NCBI GenBank assembly: GCA_037953745.1
Contig: JBAKBP010007612.1
Location: forward strand, 34,173 to 98,172
Direction: 5' to 3'
Length of the DNA stretch: 64,000 nt
DNA from: Lithodes maja
Lineage: Eukaryota; Arthropoda; Malacostraca; Decapoda; Lithodidae
Positions 23,181 through 35,091 of the stretch are shown here, piece by piece. Position 1 is the first letter of the stretch; every line of letters begins with the position of its first letter. Under the pieces are notes generated by a model. It saw nothing but the letters and a program-made list of their open reading frames with translations, searched no databases and had not been told where the DNA came from. The translations under genes were made by a program, and so were the position numbers.

Positions 23181-24030
23181 AAAGATTTCAGGATATCTTT
23201 ACCTGTCCAGAAGATTTAAGCCTATCATCTGAATCCTCATAAAGATGAAGCATATCTTTATTAATTTAAAGATGAAGTCTTTCAAGTATTCCTTTACACT
23301 TGAAACACTAGTAAGATTCCGGCATCTTTTTATCCCCTAAAAAGTCTAAGCCTATCTCAATTGCTAATCCGGCTTTTCCCAGAAGCCCTCATAGATCGCC
23401 GTCTTGAAGGCCGTGATACCCTATTGTATCAATCAATTGTTTGGCAAATTATCGCGAATTGCAAATCAGTTAATATAACCACCCGAAGGTACCACCGCCG
23501 GGTTTTATATGTAATGTCAAACCAATTGTACCTGCCCCAGACCTTTTTTGTAAAAAGGTCGCCGGGAGGGAAAGACTAAACAAACAAACAGCATTGTTTC
23601 AATGGCTTATTAAAGATTTCAGCATAGCTTTTACCTGTCCAAAAGAATTAAGCATAACTACTGAATCCTCGTAAAGATGAAGCATATCTTTTTTAAAGAT
23701 GAAGTCTTTCAAGTATCCTTTTACACTTGAAACACTAGTAAGATTCAGGCATCTTTTTATCCCATAAAAAGTCTAAGCCTATCTTTATCTCTAATCCGGC
23801 TTCTCCCAGAAGCTCATAGATCGCCGTCTTGAAGGCCGTGATACCCTATTGTATCAATCAATTGTTTTGGCAAATTATCGTGAATCGCAAATCCGTTAAT
23901 ATAACCACCCAAAGGTACAACCGCCGGGTTTTATATACAATGTCAAACCAATTATACCTACCCCAGTCCTCTTTGTAAAAAGGTCGCCGGGAGGGAAAGA
24001 CCAAACAAACAGCATTGTTTCAATGGTTTT
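23181..24030. repeat. 431-bp tandem duplication
   Basis: The second copy starts at 23612 with AAAGATTTCAG and follows the first nearly base for base, through the shared GATCGCCGTCTTGAAGGCCG hairpin and GTCGCCGGGAGGGAAAGAC end. Scattered substitutions and small indels separate them. Confidence 0.88.
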
Positions 24031-24106
24031 GAAAAGCCGAGAAAACCATGTCCAACAGGTGTCAGCATGGTCACCTAGATAACTGTGTGGAGCCCCCTTC
24101 GCCGGG

Positions 24107-24445
24107 AATAACACAGGAAGCCTGATCCCAGGCTCGACCACAGAAAACGCAGTTTCTGATGAGCCCTCAAGCGACCAAACTCGTCGGGGTAACTTACCTA
24201 TTTTAGCCATCCTGACTAAAACTCGGTAAAAATAAAAACGGTGTTCTCGGATCAACGAGCAAAACGCCGGAAAGGTAACCCACACCAAACGAGACATTAC
24301 AGGGGGGGACGTAATGCTAAAGCAATGAATAACACAGGAAGCCTGATCCCAGGCTCGACCACAGAAAACGCAGTCTCTGATTAGCCCTCAAGAGACCAAG
24401 CTCGTCGGGGTAACTTACCTATTTTAGCCATCCTGACTAAAACTC

Positions 24446-24492
<47 letters not shown>

Positions 24493-24553
24493 GGTGTTCT
24501 CGGAGTAACGAGAAAAAACGCCGGAAAGGTAACCCACACCAAACGAGACATAT
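24107..24553. repeat. 221-bp tandem duplication with expanded poly(A)
   Basis: Copies start at 24107 and 24328 with AATAACACAGGAAGCCTG. Where the first has a short A-rich run (TAAAAATAAAAACG), the second has an uninterrupted run of 43 A (24449-24491). Confidence 0.88.
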
Positions 24554-26628
24554 TAACACATTTTATACAAAGGGTGTGCGCAAAAATAGGGACACCTGAA
24601 CAGGAGGGCCTAATGCGTAAAGCAAAAACCGGGGCAACGGAAGTCATGACAGACACTGGAGGGAGACTTACTCAAGGTTCTGCATAGACCCGCCGGGACC
24701 CAGCTCTGGAAAAAAAGAAAATTTCCAGGAATTAATGCTCATAAGGTTAACCCAATCATGTTCGCACACAAGTGTTAAATAACCCACCGGGTAACGAGAC
24801 GTAACACTCAACGACCACAGCTCGCTACGCGGTGGGGTCTCCTAAGTAAAAGATTTCAGAATATCTTAATTTGTCCAAAATATTTATGAATACCCTCTGA
24901 CATAATATATAAAGACCATCATGGCGTTTATAACTGATTAAGTCTTTCCGGTGGTGTTTGTTTCAAGATTCAATCTTGGAAAAAACCCCTTAAAAAAGAC
25001 GCCGGCCCCCGAATTATCTCGTAGATCAAAAACTGGGAAGCCTGACAAATATACGAGATCTAACTTCTGCCGAAGTATCTTTTTAGATCGCCGTCATAAT
25101 ATCGGTCCAGCATGGCGATTATAGTCTTTCTGGTGGTGACTGTCTCAAGATTCAATAAAGGAACAAAAACAACCCCCCATAAAGACGCCGGCCCTTGAAA
25201 TATTTTATTGTATAATAACACAGGGCAGGCTGACACGAGATCTGATTTCTAACGAATTGTCACAAAAAGATCGCCGTAAAAAAGAAGGCGGCGATACCTA
25301 GATGTATCCCTGAATTAAGTAGTTAAATCGAAAATGAATTTGAAAATTCCTTATTTCCTCCAACTAGGAGCACCCGCCGGGTGTGAAAAAACGATTTTTA
25401 ACTCTAATTGAACCTTCAATTGCCGTAAAAATAAAGGCGGCGATACAAACAGTATTGCTTAAGAATGGAATGGTTAATTCACTGAATGACTTAATAGATT
25501 ATCCCACCCTTCCAAGGTACACCCGCCGGGTGAGATGTCAAACGTTAACCCCATAAGTTCCTGTCCCCACATCTTTGTAAAAGATCGCCGGGTAGGAAAG
25601 CCCTTAACAACAGCTAGGTTTTTCATGTGGTTTTTTATAAAACCTGGTAGAAAAACTACAAAACGTATGTTCGCAAGAACAAAGTTTTATAGATGGGAAC
25701 AGCCAGTCTGCCGGGAATCAAAATGGGCCTGAAAACCAGGTACCAACAGAGACGCAGTCCTGGAGAGCCACAGACACCTCATCGCTGGGGACACAAACCT
25801 GTGTTAAAAACCACGTGTGGCCTAACACGGCTCTCGGCCGGGTTTTATCATGGTGAAACCGAGAAAAAACCCGCCGGAAGGACACCCACCCCGATCAGAC
25901 ACCATCTGAACGTACACTGTACACGAAGGAAGCCACGCACGACTAACCTAAGAATACAATAATAATCCGTGGAATTAGCCAATACACAACTAAACCAGGA
26001 AACAAACATAGTCCGAGGAATTAGCCAATACACAACTAAAACCCGGACGCACATGGCACAGTAGGGTATATTTATACATAATAAACAATAACACTTGTAC
26101 ATGTGGCAAAACTACGAGTGGCTGGCAAGGCCTAAGTAGACGGAATAGGAAAAGTTGAAATATACACAAAACACTGGGAATATCACAACAGGAACCATCG
26201 CCAACACACCACTGTAGAAAAACTTCCGACAAAGGGAAGACTGACTCGGAACCCAGAAAAAACTTCACTAAGTGAAGAAAATAACGCAGGGAACGTCAGA
26301 AGCAAAGCTTGCCTCATCAGAAAGATAAAAGGCAGCATTATTAACGCGTAATGAAAGCCGCCTGCACCACAAGCTAACTAACTGTGAAAAAGTTCACATG
26401 TCCACAACAGGACCACGAGGGTACGTCCGAAATAGACGCCCCAAACACACGACTCCAAATACACTGCACTGCGGGCAACCAGCCCAGGACACTCCTGCTA
26501 CGCATATCCTAACCTTACTCGATACATCCCGGAGTAAACAAATGAGAAAAAACTCACTAGGGACGCAACAAATGCGGAACCAGCGGAGCGTGGGGAGACA
26601 CGTCCGGGCAGGCTGAGCGCAGAGCAGA

Positions 26629-26934
26629 GAAGGAAGAATGACGCCTGTAGTAGCGTCTGGTCAAAAGATCCACACAAGTACATCCACGATATGATGGAAA
26701 GCTTATTGAATAGTTATTCTTATTTTCTTTTTGTTTTTATTTTTTACGAAGTTTTTTCGTAGTGAGAACCCAATTCATAATGACTGAAGCCATGAGTGAG
26801 GTCGCGTGCGCTCATGATGAAGGCTCCTCAGTTTTTTAAATGCTCTGCGCGGTAGATTCAAACTACGGCGGATGAGTGTTTGAAGAGGATGCCTTATGTA
26901 ATAGGCATGTTCGTCAATGATGGAGGGGCCACTA
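26629..26934 (-). repeat. DIRS inverted terminal repeat (element 5' side)
   Basis: Reverse complement of 18305-18610, ending GGGGCCACT. The element terminus is six bases further out at 26940. Confidence 0.92.
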
Positions 26935-27007
26935 ATAAATCTGAACCATACATTACGATGTATAAGAATTTATAACTACGGATCCATTTGCGTTTAACTG
27001 TGTTTAA

Positions 27008-27495
27008 CCCTCCTGGCCCGGGCTAGCTCTCCTAATGACAGTGCGGCGTACCCGGGCGATCTGGCCGAAAAACGTCTAGGCCTAGGCTACTGTATTTTGG
27101 TTAATTTTAACTGCTAGAAATTTCCCACGCATCTATAAATGTAGTGCGGTTTCCAATCTGTAGACTGGCGTTGAGTAGAGCTCTCTAAGTCAACTGGTTC
27201 AGTTGTGATGACGATTTTAGTGGAGAGCATTTTCAGGCAATGTTAGCAATACGACGATCTTTTCACTACTGAAACAACGACATACAGACATACAATAACA
27301 AACGAGTCTTCTCCTTCTTGTTTTCGGAGGTGCGGTGACGCAACGATCGGCTTTGTTTACATGCGTCGGACGCACAGAGTTCAGACCAAGCTGAATAGGC
27401 TTTCAAGCTTACTGTCTATTAAAATGACACCCGGGTACCGTACCGGCCCATCTGCCGTGGTGTCATATTAAAATGACACTCGGGGAGGAAGGGTT
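27008..27495 (-). mobile_element. piggyBac-type MITE A, copy 1
   Basis: Starts CCCTCCTGGCCCGG after a TTAA (27004-27007) and ends near TTAA at 27496-27499. It is an inverted, diverged copy of 57280-57759, sharing the internal TCATTTTAAAATGAC-like palindrome near one end. No transposase is encoded. The TTAA target and CCC-starting inverted ends point to the piggyBac superfamily. Its right end is degraded by an AA insertion. Confidence 0.75.
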
Positions 27496-27499
27496 TTAA

Positions 27500-29654
27500 T
27501 TAACCAAATGAAAAAAAATGCATACACACAGGTTGTGAAAAATGACGCACCAATAAGTTCCTATAAAAATAGGACCCACCAATAAAATCTCAATGCTAGA
27601 GGTTTCAATAATATTGATGTGGATTAAATACTGGTTACACAGATGTTCAGAAAGTTAACTTCAGACCATTTTTGCATCTAACTCCCTAACTCCCTATTTT
27701 TGCTCTAAACTGGAACTCTCAAACTCACAATTACTTATGAGTGTGTATAATGTATGTCTTGGATCCAAAATTTGATATCCGTTATATGAATTCATTTAGT
27801 TATACGTGACGAGTGTTTAATTATTCTATGTATGTTCAACTCATACAGATATACAAGTTTAGTAGCATAACGACAATTATAAAGCCTACCCCTTACATTG
27901 CGATGTAAAGTAGCTATAATTGTGACACATGCGATCGCTTACGCAAATGTTAACGGCAAATCCGCAGATATTCATAAGTGCCAAACGAATATATCTGATA
28001 GCCGTAGGCCTATACACTCAATAATATTAATCCTTTATGTTTGCCAATATTCATATGTGGGTAATTTTATTGAACTTTATTATTTACAGTCTAAAATTGA
28101 TTACTGTCCATTTTAGCTAGGTAAATATATACTACCGGTACACCATCCAAAGTAAATTTAATTATATTACTTGGATATTTGTTAGCTAACTACACGACAC
28201 CAAACTTTTAACTACACGACACCAAACTTTTAACTACACGACACCAAACTTTTAACTACAGACACCAACACTTTTTTACACACATCATACTGCCAAGAAT
28301 TTGATGATCACAGGAAGACTGTTGGACACCACCCAGCTGACCTGTCCTACTACCGCCCTCAAACTTGGTGCCTGCTACAAGATGTGAGCAAATCTGAAAA
28401 GCTTGATGCAGAAGGACGTGATCGCTGAACCTTCAGGGTCAATCAGCGGAGAAAACGAGTCGAAGGAGAAAAGAGGAGAATACAAATAAAGAAAAAAATA
28501 CACCAAGTTATGGCTGTATTATGTATTTATTATTTTTATCCATATATACCCATGTTATAAACTCTTTTACTCTTTACTCTGAGTCTCTGATACCAAGCGT
28601 TTTCTCTATCAGGAGATTACATGCACGACTCACGTTTCTCAATCACATGAATTACATCACAGTAATTTGAAGAATCTATACTCAGATAGCAAGAATCCCT
28701 TTATTAACTAACTCCAGAAAGTGTTTGACTTTCATTTCTTTAATTTGCCCTATGATATCCTATTTGTTGGAAACAAAATAAACCTGTCCTACACCGGGAA
28801 TCTATATAAATAATTCCTGGAATCCAGGCTCCCGCGATTCATTGGAGAGGAAATATAGATATAAGATGTCCCTATTACAAATACAACTCACTTACACGTC
28901 ATATGAAATTCTTGTACTCTATCTGAATTTAGTTTCATTCTTTTTCAATTATTAATAATTATTTACTCTAATCCTTATAAATAATCTCTTATAAAAGAAC
29001 CATTTGAATATATATTTTCGTCTTTACTATATATTAGGATGTTGGTGGAACAACATTTTTTTAACAGGGGGCATGTAACATGCATATTATACTCAAATAT
29101 ACACATGTAACCCAGCCCCAATCACTTAAGGAACATTGTGCATAAAGACTTCAACTCCGGCAAATGAATTACTGGAGAGGATGTGGTTTTTCCTATAAAT
29201 AAATACATCTATGTGCAAAGTTACAATAACAAAGAATCGTGTAGTACAATTGTATTATTATTTTTATTATTCTTCTTTGGCAAAATGTACAAATAATTAA
29301 TTGAAATAGGGTCGGAGAGGTGAACATTTTTATTGCATTCAAATTTCAACCTTACCTCAAACAATTTGCCCGCTACCCCATTAAATACTAATATTTGTGT
29401 TTGGTTTGCTGGGTTCCAACACCAAATTTAATTGTTTTGTATATTTTTGTTATCCTCCCGACTTGATTAGTACTGTCGTTGTATTTCAGCCATTGTGCAT
29501 TTACCATAAACCGATTTCTTCCTTGTTAGGTAGAGTGTCATTACATTCCGATCAATAACCCATCCCCCTGTATCTTTTCGGGTTAAGACACCTGATAAAT
29601 GCCTCGCATCATCATATATAGTGGGATTTTTTTTGAATCGGCAATGATTGCTAG
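27500..29654. other. AT-rich intergenic stretch
   Basis: About 2.1 kb of AT-rich DNA with no recognisable gene. It contains a short minisatellite at 28186-28272 and otherwise only short chance ORFs. Confidence 0.5.
28186..28272. repeat. 22-bp minisatellite
   Basis: Four near-identical direct copies of TAACTACACGACACCAAACTTT, the last one imperfect. Confidence 0.9.
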
Positions 29655-30643
29655 GGTGTATAGGGGTATTGGAGGGGGTCTGTCTGATCATTATATAGTA
29701 GTAGCTAAGGTTAGGATACAAAAGAAGTGGGTGAGGAGAGCTGGAGGGAGGCGAGAGGAAGGTGGAATGGTGAGGAGGGTGGAGAGGTTACAGGTGGAGG
29801 AAATCAGGGAAGAGTACAGGCGAGCAGTAGAAAGACGACTGGATGGGTTCGACCTGGAAGTTATAGAGGAAGTGGAGGAGATGAGCAAGGTGTTTAAGGG
29901 CTGGGAGCTGAGGAGGGTGCGGAAACGCCCGGGAAATCAAAACCCCACCCAGGGCCTTGTGCCCCTCAGCAATTATGAAGAGAAAGTTGAGGGGCAAGGG
30001 AAAAATGTGATGCTTTGGCTTCCAATCTTGGTAGATTGAGAGGTCAATCCACGGAAGGGACGCCGTCACTTGAGATCTAGAAAATATCTAAGTAAAATGA
30101 GCATCAGAGTAAGCTATGGGTATGGCAGAGAATGCTCAACTCTCACTCTGACAGACCAGCCCATCACCAGAAGTCATGCAAGTTAGGGAAGGTAGCAAGG
30201 GAAACAGTAAGGGTGTGAAAGACAAGAATAGGAGAACGCTAGCCGAGAAGCAAGAGAGAGTCGAAAGATGGAGGGAGTACTTCAATGAGTTGCTAAATGT
30301 AAGGAATGAAGAGCCAGCAAACATAGTGGGATATGGTATGGGAGGGAGAAGAAGAGAAGTAGGGGAGGAGGAGGTGGTGATCAGGAGGTCAGAAGTGTGG
30401 TAAGCCATGCCAAGAGTGAAGTTGGGGAAAGCCCCAGGAACAGATGGAGTGTGTGGGGAAATGTTGAGTTACGTTGGTGAGATATTGATCGAAGGGGTAT
30501 GGAAAATTTGCAAACAAGCATGGGAGAAGGGGAGTGCACCCGATGACTGGAAGACTGGCATAATAGTCCCCCTATAAAAGGGCAAAGGGGAAAGATGAAT
30601 ATGTGGTAACCACCGAGGAATATGTCTTCTAAGCATAGTAGGG
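29655..30643 (+). mobile_element. RTE-like LINE copy 1, 5' part
   Basis: Enters the element at the end of its endonuclease (YRGIGGGLSDHYIV), followed by the linker (VRRAGGRREEGG) and the start of reverse transcriptase (KAPGTDGVCGEML near 30430). Between about 29900 and 30180 an unrelated 280-bp segment replaces the homologous sequence seen in copy 3. The copy breaks at 30643 where LINE family 2 is inserted, and continues at 33983. Frames are broken by stops. GLSDH is the endonuclease C-terminal motif; the reverse transcriptase style (RRGICLLSVVGKVYSRV in sister copies) suggests an RTE-type clade, which I hold tentatively. Confidence 0.75.
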
Positions 30644-33600
30644 GTAGGCAGCCCCGCCCAGGGAAGTACTACCGCCAAGGTTTCGGGAGACTCAGGGGAT
30701 AGCCTGAATTCCATTTTCTCTCCCAGGCCTTGGTAGCTGGATACATATCTTTCTGCCTCACACATCAGGGGTATCAGGAAAACCCTCTTTATATAACATA
30801 CACATCCAACTTCACGACATTGCCCTACATCGCTATCCTCTATCCATAAAACACTACTCTTCCCACTACATATCATACATGTAACACCTTACACCTTTAC
30901 CTAATACATATGGCAGTACAATTGTTAAGAGCAAACCTGGTGGTCCCTCGGATATCCACCCCCGGCAGGGTTGGGTCATTGACACAGGGCCCTCCCGGTC
31001 ATCATCATGTGACTGTGTCAAGAGCATTGCAACGTCCCAAAGCTGCTCGTGGTGCAGCTTTTTCTCTAGCAATATAAGGAGACTTCACTCTAAGATCAAT
31101 TATGTACACCAATTTCTTCAAGCAGAATCCCCTACTCTCCTTTTTTTGACAGAGACTCAAGTAACATCCACATCTGACACGTCTAGATTTAATTTTCCAG
31201 GTTATCAACTACTCCAAAATTTCAGACCTAAAGGAGGTGTATGTTAAATCTGAAATTGCCCTGGAGGAGGTTACTAGTTTCAATTGTCCCTATTTTGATT
31301 ATTCTATATACAAATTAATTTCTGCTGGTAAATTTAAATACATGTGTTGCATCTACCGTTCCCCAAATACTCCTCCAGAGCAAAGTCTTTTTGATTCTCT
31401 GTCCTCACAACTCAGTGTCCTCAACTTAAATGCTTCTTCTAAAATCACTGTGTTGGGTGACTTTAATGTCCATAATGTTGAATGGCTCACTCATTCAGCC
31501 AGGACTGATGATGCTGGTCTTGAATGTGAGCTATTTGCAGACTCATTTAATCTCACTCAACTAGTCAACTAACCTACCCGTGTACCAGATAATCCTAATC
31601 ATAATTCCCACCTACTGGACTTATTTTTAACAACCAATCCAGAAAATTATGATGTTACAGTGAGGTCCCCACTTGGATCTTCTGATCACTGTCTGATACA
31701 GGCCACCTGTCTATCACCTACCACACCTTCCCACTCTGAACCTGTTTTGGTGACTAAATGGCATTACGATAGGGCAGACTGGGATGGTCTTCAAGGTTTC
31801 TTTATTGATATTCCCTGGACCTCTTTCTTTTCTAATGAAGCACACTCCACCTTGAGCCACATACAAGATTTTGTAAAAATTGGAATGGAAACTTTTATTC
31901 CTCATCAAAAGTACAGTAAAAGATCTAATTCACCTAAATGGTTTGACCATAATTGTGCTAGAGTAACTGAACAAAAAGCAATAGCCTACAATGCATACAC
32001 AAGATCAAAAACACATGAAGCCTTTAATTACTTTAGAAACATCAGAAATCATGCCAAAACTGTGTTAAACCTAACTAAATCAAACTTTCTCCACAAGCAG
32101 GCAAATAAACCTCTAAATAATCCAAATGATAAAAACATATTTTGGTCTACTCTTAACTCATTCAAATCCAACTTCACTACTGCTTCATCCATTCCACCAT
32201 TAAAATCTCCGACTGGCAATCTTGTAAGTGACCCACGAGGTAAAGCTAACCTTCTTACAGATATTTTCTACACCAACTCAACCTTAGATGAAATAAATCA
32301 AGATGTCCCTGTACTTAATTTTAATTCGCATGAAATTCCCTCACTTAAGATCCACACCAGACATGTCAAAACTATTTTGCAGAATCTCTCAGTAGATAAG
32401 GCTCCTGGTCCAGATGAAATTCCTCCAATAGTACTTAAGAATTGCTCCTTGTCAATACAGGAGCGAGCGCTCCTGTATTGGCAAAATTTGTCCGTCTGTG
32501 TACTCATACCTCATGCTTCCCAGTGCCCTGGAAAGAAGCAAACATCCATCCAGTTCCTAAAAAAGGTGCCTCTTCAGATCCATCAAACTACAGACCAATA
32601 GCTATAACTTCCACTCTTGGTAGTCTTTGAAATTATATTAAATAATCACATAATTAAGCATCTGGAGAATAATAAATTAATCAGTGATAGGCAATATGGT
32701 TTTAGACGATGTCGATTAACTGCAGACATTTTTTGCCTTCTTACGCATCAAATCAACCAAGCTACAGACCAACATGGTGAAACACATACAATAGCACTGG
32801 ATATATCAAAGGCATTTGATAGAGTCTGGCATCAATCCTTATTGTCGAAGATGTCCCACTACGGCCTTGCATCATTAGTTCCACTAATATCTTCTTATCT
32901 TCATAACAGAACAATACGTGTAATGGTAGATGGCCTTTATTCTCAATTTCACTCAATACATGCTGGTGTTCCCCAGGGATCAGTTTTGGCCCCAACTCTG
33001 TTCCTCATTCATATCAATGATCTCATATCTACCACTCATAATCCAATACATTCCTACACAGATGACTCAACACTCCACAGTTCCTTCACATTTACCAATT
33101 TGTTTACCCAACCCGATCTTATAAATTCAAAAATAAACACTATAATTTCTCTGAACCAGGATCTTTCTAGAACTAATGAATGGGGACAAAATAATCTAGT
33201 TTCCTTTAATGCACAGAAAACCAAGTACATTCAATTTTCTAACCGACAGACTCTCACTGACTCCCATATATTTTGTTAATGATGTAAATATTCCCACTTC
33301 CCCTAGTATTGACATTCTCGGTGTAACATTAACTACTAACTTGAGCTGGACACATTATGTTAGAAGCATTGCTAAGAATGCCTCTAAAAAACTGGGACTC
33401 CTGTACAGAGTTCGAGAATTCTTCACTGACGAGCAGTTGGCCATAATATATAAAAGTCATGTGCGTTCTCAGATGGATTACTGTTCACCTCTGTGGAGTG
33501 GAAGTGGAGTGGTTGCATTGAGGCAGTTGGAAAAAATTCAAAATAAAGCTATTAGATTAATCAATAACCCTGCAATCACACAGGACCTTCCTACATTATC

Positions 33601-33982
33601 CATACGAAGAAACGTTGCATCCCTTGCATTATTCTACAGATATTTTCACAGCAATTGTTCCGAGGAACTTGTTTCAATTGTGCCGCCTCTCCACATCTTT
33701 CCCCGTACAACTAGGGCAGCTGAGAGCACCCATGAATTTACACTTTCTCCTCCACAATGCAGAACTTCTGCTTATCAAAATTCATTTATCCCTAGAACTA
33801 CTACTCTTTGGAATTCACTTCCCTCGAATTGCTTTCCACAAACTTACAATCTACACATTTTAAAATCCAGTTGTTACAAACATTTTATGAATAGAGGATG
33901 CCTTTAGGCACATGGACCTTTTTGTTTTATCTGTGTTTTTCCTTCCTCCGTTCATTGTCTCTTAAAAAATAAAAAAATAAAA
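30644..33982 (+). mobile_element. LINE family 2 (CR1/jockey-like), inserted into LINE copy 1
   Basis: 3.34 kb, ending in an A-rich tail (33963-33982) and flanked by AGTAGGG on both sides (30637-30643 and 33983-33989). This is a target duplication. It splits the LINE copy 1 reverse transcriptase precisely. It encodes an endonuclease and reverse transcriptase on the plus strand in several frames. Its 5' region (30644-31230) is non-coding. The last 670 bp recur almost unchanged at 52118-52791. Confidence 0.88.
31237..33907 (+). pseudogene. LINE family 2 ORF2: endonuclease and reverse transcriptase, frameshifted
   Basis: The endonuclease part has GDFNVHNVEW near 31460 and SSDHCLIQ near 31680. 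The reverse transcriptase has KAPGPDEIPP (32400), QYGFRRCRLTADI (32690), ALDISKAFDRVWH (32795), AGVPQGSVLAPTLF (32965) and YTDDSTLHS (33055) as the catalytic box. The C-terminal part (33209-33907) follows with a HYVRSIAKNASKKLG-type thumb region. There is a stop after 31572 and frame changes near 32450-32600, 32617 and 33209-33280. The protein would nick target DNA and copy its RNA in place. This copy is inactive. Confidence 0.85.
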
Positions 33983-35091
33983 AGTAGGGAAGGTATACAG
34001 TAGGGTAGTGATTGAGAGAGTGAGAGTGCGAACGGAGGAATGGATAGGCGACGAGCAGGGAGGTTTCAGGAAGGGAAGAGGATGTGTAGATCAGATTTTT
34101 ACCCTGAATTGTGTTGTGGAAAAGAAACAAAAGGTGTATGTTGCCTTTATGGACTTGGAGAAGGCCTATGACAGAGTGGATAGAGAAGGTTTGTGGAAAG
34201 TACTTAGATTAGATGGAGTAGATGGCAAGTTGCTGAAAGCAGTTTAAAGCATGTATGAGGGTGCAAAGGCGGCAGTACTTGTGGAGAGTGAGCAGAGCGA
34301 GTTCTTTGACCTGAATATTGGTTTGAAACAGGGCTGTGTGATGTCCCCGAGGTTGTTCACTGTATATATGGATGGAGTCATGAAAGAAATAATATCAAGA
34401 GCAGTGGATGTTGGTGTATCGCTGAAAAGGGAGGGAATTGAGTGGAAGCTACCTATACTGCTGATAGCGGATGATACAGTTCTGATGAGTGATAATGATT
34501 GGGAGTTGCAGGGTCCGGTAAATGAGTTTGGAACAGTGTGCGAAAAATGGAATTTGAAGGTAATTGTGGGGAAGAGCAAGGTTATGGTCTTCGAAAGGGG
34601 TGAAGTCACAGAGTGTGAGGTGAAGCTGAACGGTCAGGCTATGGAGATCGTCAACTCTTTTAATTATCTGGGCAGTGTGTTGAGTAAAGATGGGACTATG
34701 GATGAAGAAGTGCGGAAGAGGGTAAAACAGGGGAAGAGGGTTATAGGAACGCTGAAAGCAGTAACAAGAAATAGAGTGGTCAGTATGGAAGTGGCCACCC
34801 CTTCGGGGATCGTGGCATCAGCCTAAAGAGAGATAGATAGATTGCATTTTTAAAATGTTACTTAGATACATGATCTATCAATTTTTAACTTCTTCTTGAC
34901 GATGGAACTTGTCGATGCTTCACTGATTGACCCCTCCAGGGCTGCTTGGTTCACCTCAATATTCGATTGTGATCCTGCACTTTTATGATGGTTGGTGTAA
35001 CTGGCGAAGAAGACCCTTGCTCATCCATGACCGAGATCCACAGTCTTGGAACTGACCGAGTCCCATCATCCAAGGGTACATTAGTTGACTG
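33983..35091 (+). mobile_element. RTE-like LINE copy 1, 3' part
   Basis: Resumes reverse transcriptase at 33990 (VRVRTEEWIGDEQGGFRKG), with DLEKAYDRVDREGL near 34155, GLKQGCVMSPRLF near 34325 and IADDTVLMS near 34465. It ends abruptly as VSMEVATPSGIVASA at 34826, followed by a stem-loop-like CCACCCCTTCGGGG and an AGATAGATAG tail. The sequence from 34860 to 35091 is repeated at 49795-50024. Frames are broken at 34247. It is interrupted by Gmr1-B at 35092. Confidence 0.8.
35088..35091 (+). other. Target-site duplication of Gmr1-B (left)
   Basis: ACTG, repeated at 44598-44601 directly after the 3' LTR. The empty paralog at 50021 has a single ACTG. Confidence 0.9.

Larger units (their letters stand above)
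22486..26628 (-). other. DIRS leader built of duplicated modules
   Basis: A 4.1-kb stretch without credible coding sequence, made of direct repeats. A 431-bp tandem pair lies at 23181-23611 and 23612-24030, a roughly 221-bp pair at 24107-24298 and 24328-24553, and a dispersed pair near 22686-22860 and 24587-24760. Weaker pairs are near 24900-25020 and 25085-25210. Short CGCCGG or GATCGCCG motifs recur at almost every module, often as small hairpins (GATCGCCG ... CGGCGATAC near 25268-25300). A short repeat GGAATTAGCCAATACACAAC occurs twice at 25970-26040. It may be a cis-acting leader or simply accumulated duplications. Confidence 0.65.
18258..26940 (-). mobile_element. DIRS-type tyrosine-recombinase retrotransposon, decayed
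   Basis: 8.68 kb bounded by 306-bp inverted terminal repeats (18305-18610, 26629-26934). An internal complementary region (18683-18788) joins the complement of the left end, including its 47-bp extension, to the complement of the right end. This is the hallmark of DIRS elements, which replicate through a circle and integrate by tyrosine recombinase without target duplication. Inside, on the minus strand, lie gag, a reverse transcriptase remnant, RNase H and recombinase fragments in the expected order, all frameshifted. The sequence encoding the catalytic centre of reverse transcriptase appears deleted. Between gag and the right ITR is a 4.1-kb non-coding leader of duplicated modules. Confidence 0.9.

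Noticed and set aside
24155..24200. Possible hammerhead ribozyme (CTGATGAG) in the DIRS leader
   Set aside because: The required GAAA segment and a matching stem II are absent, and the sister module reads CTGATTAG.
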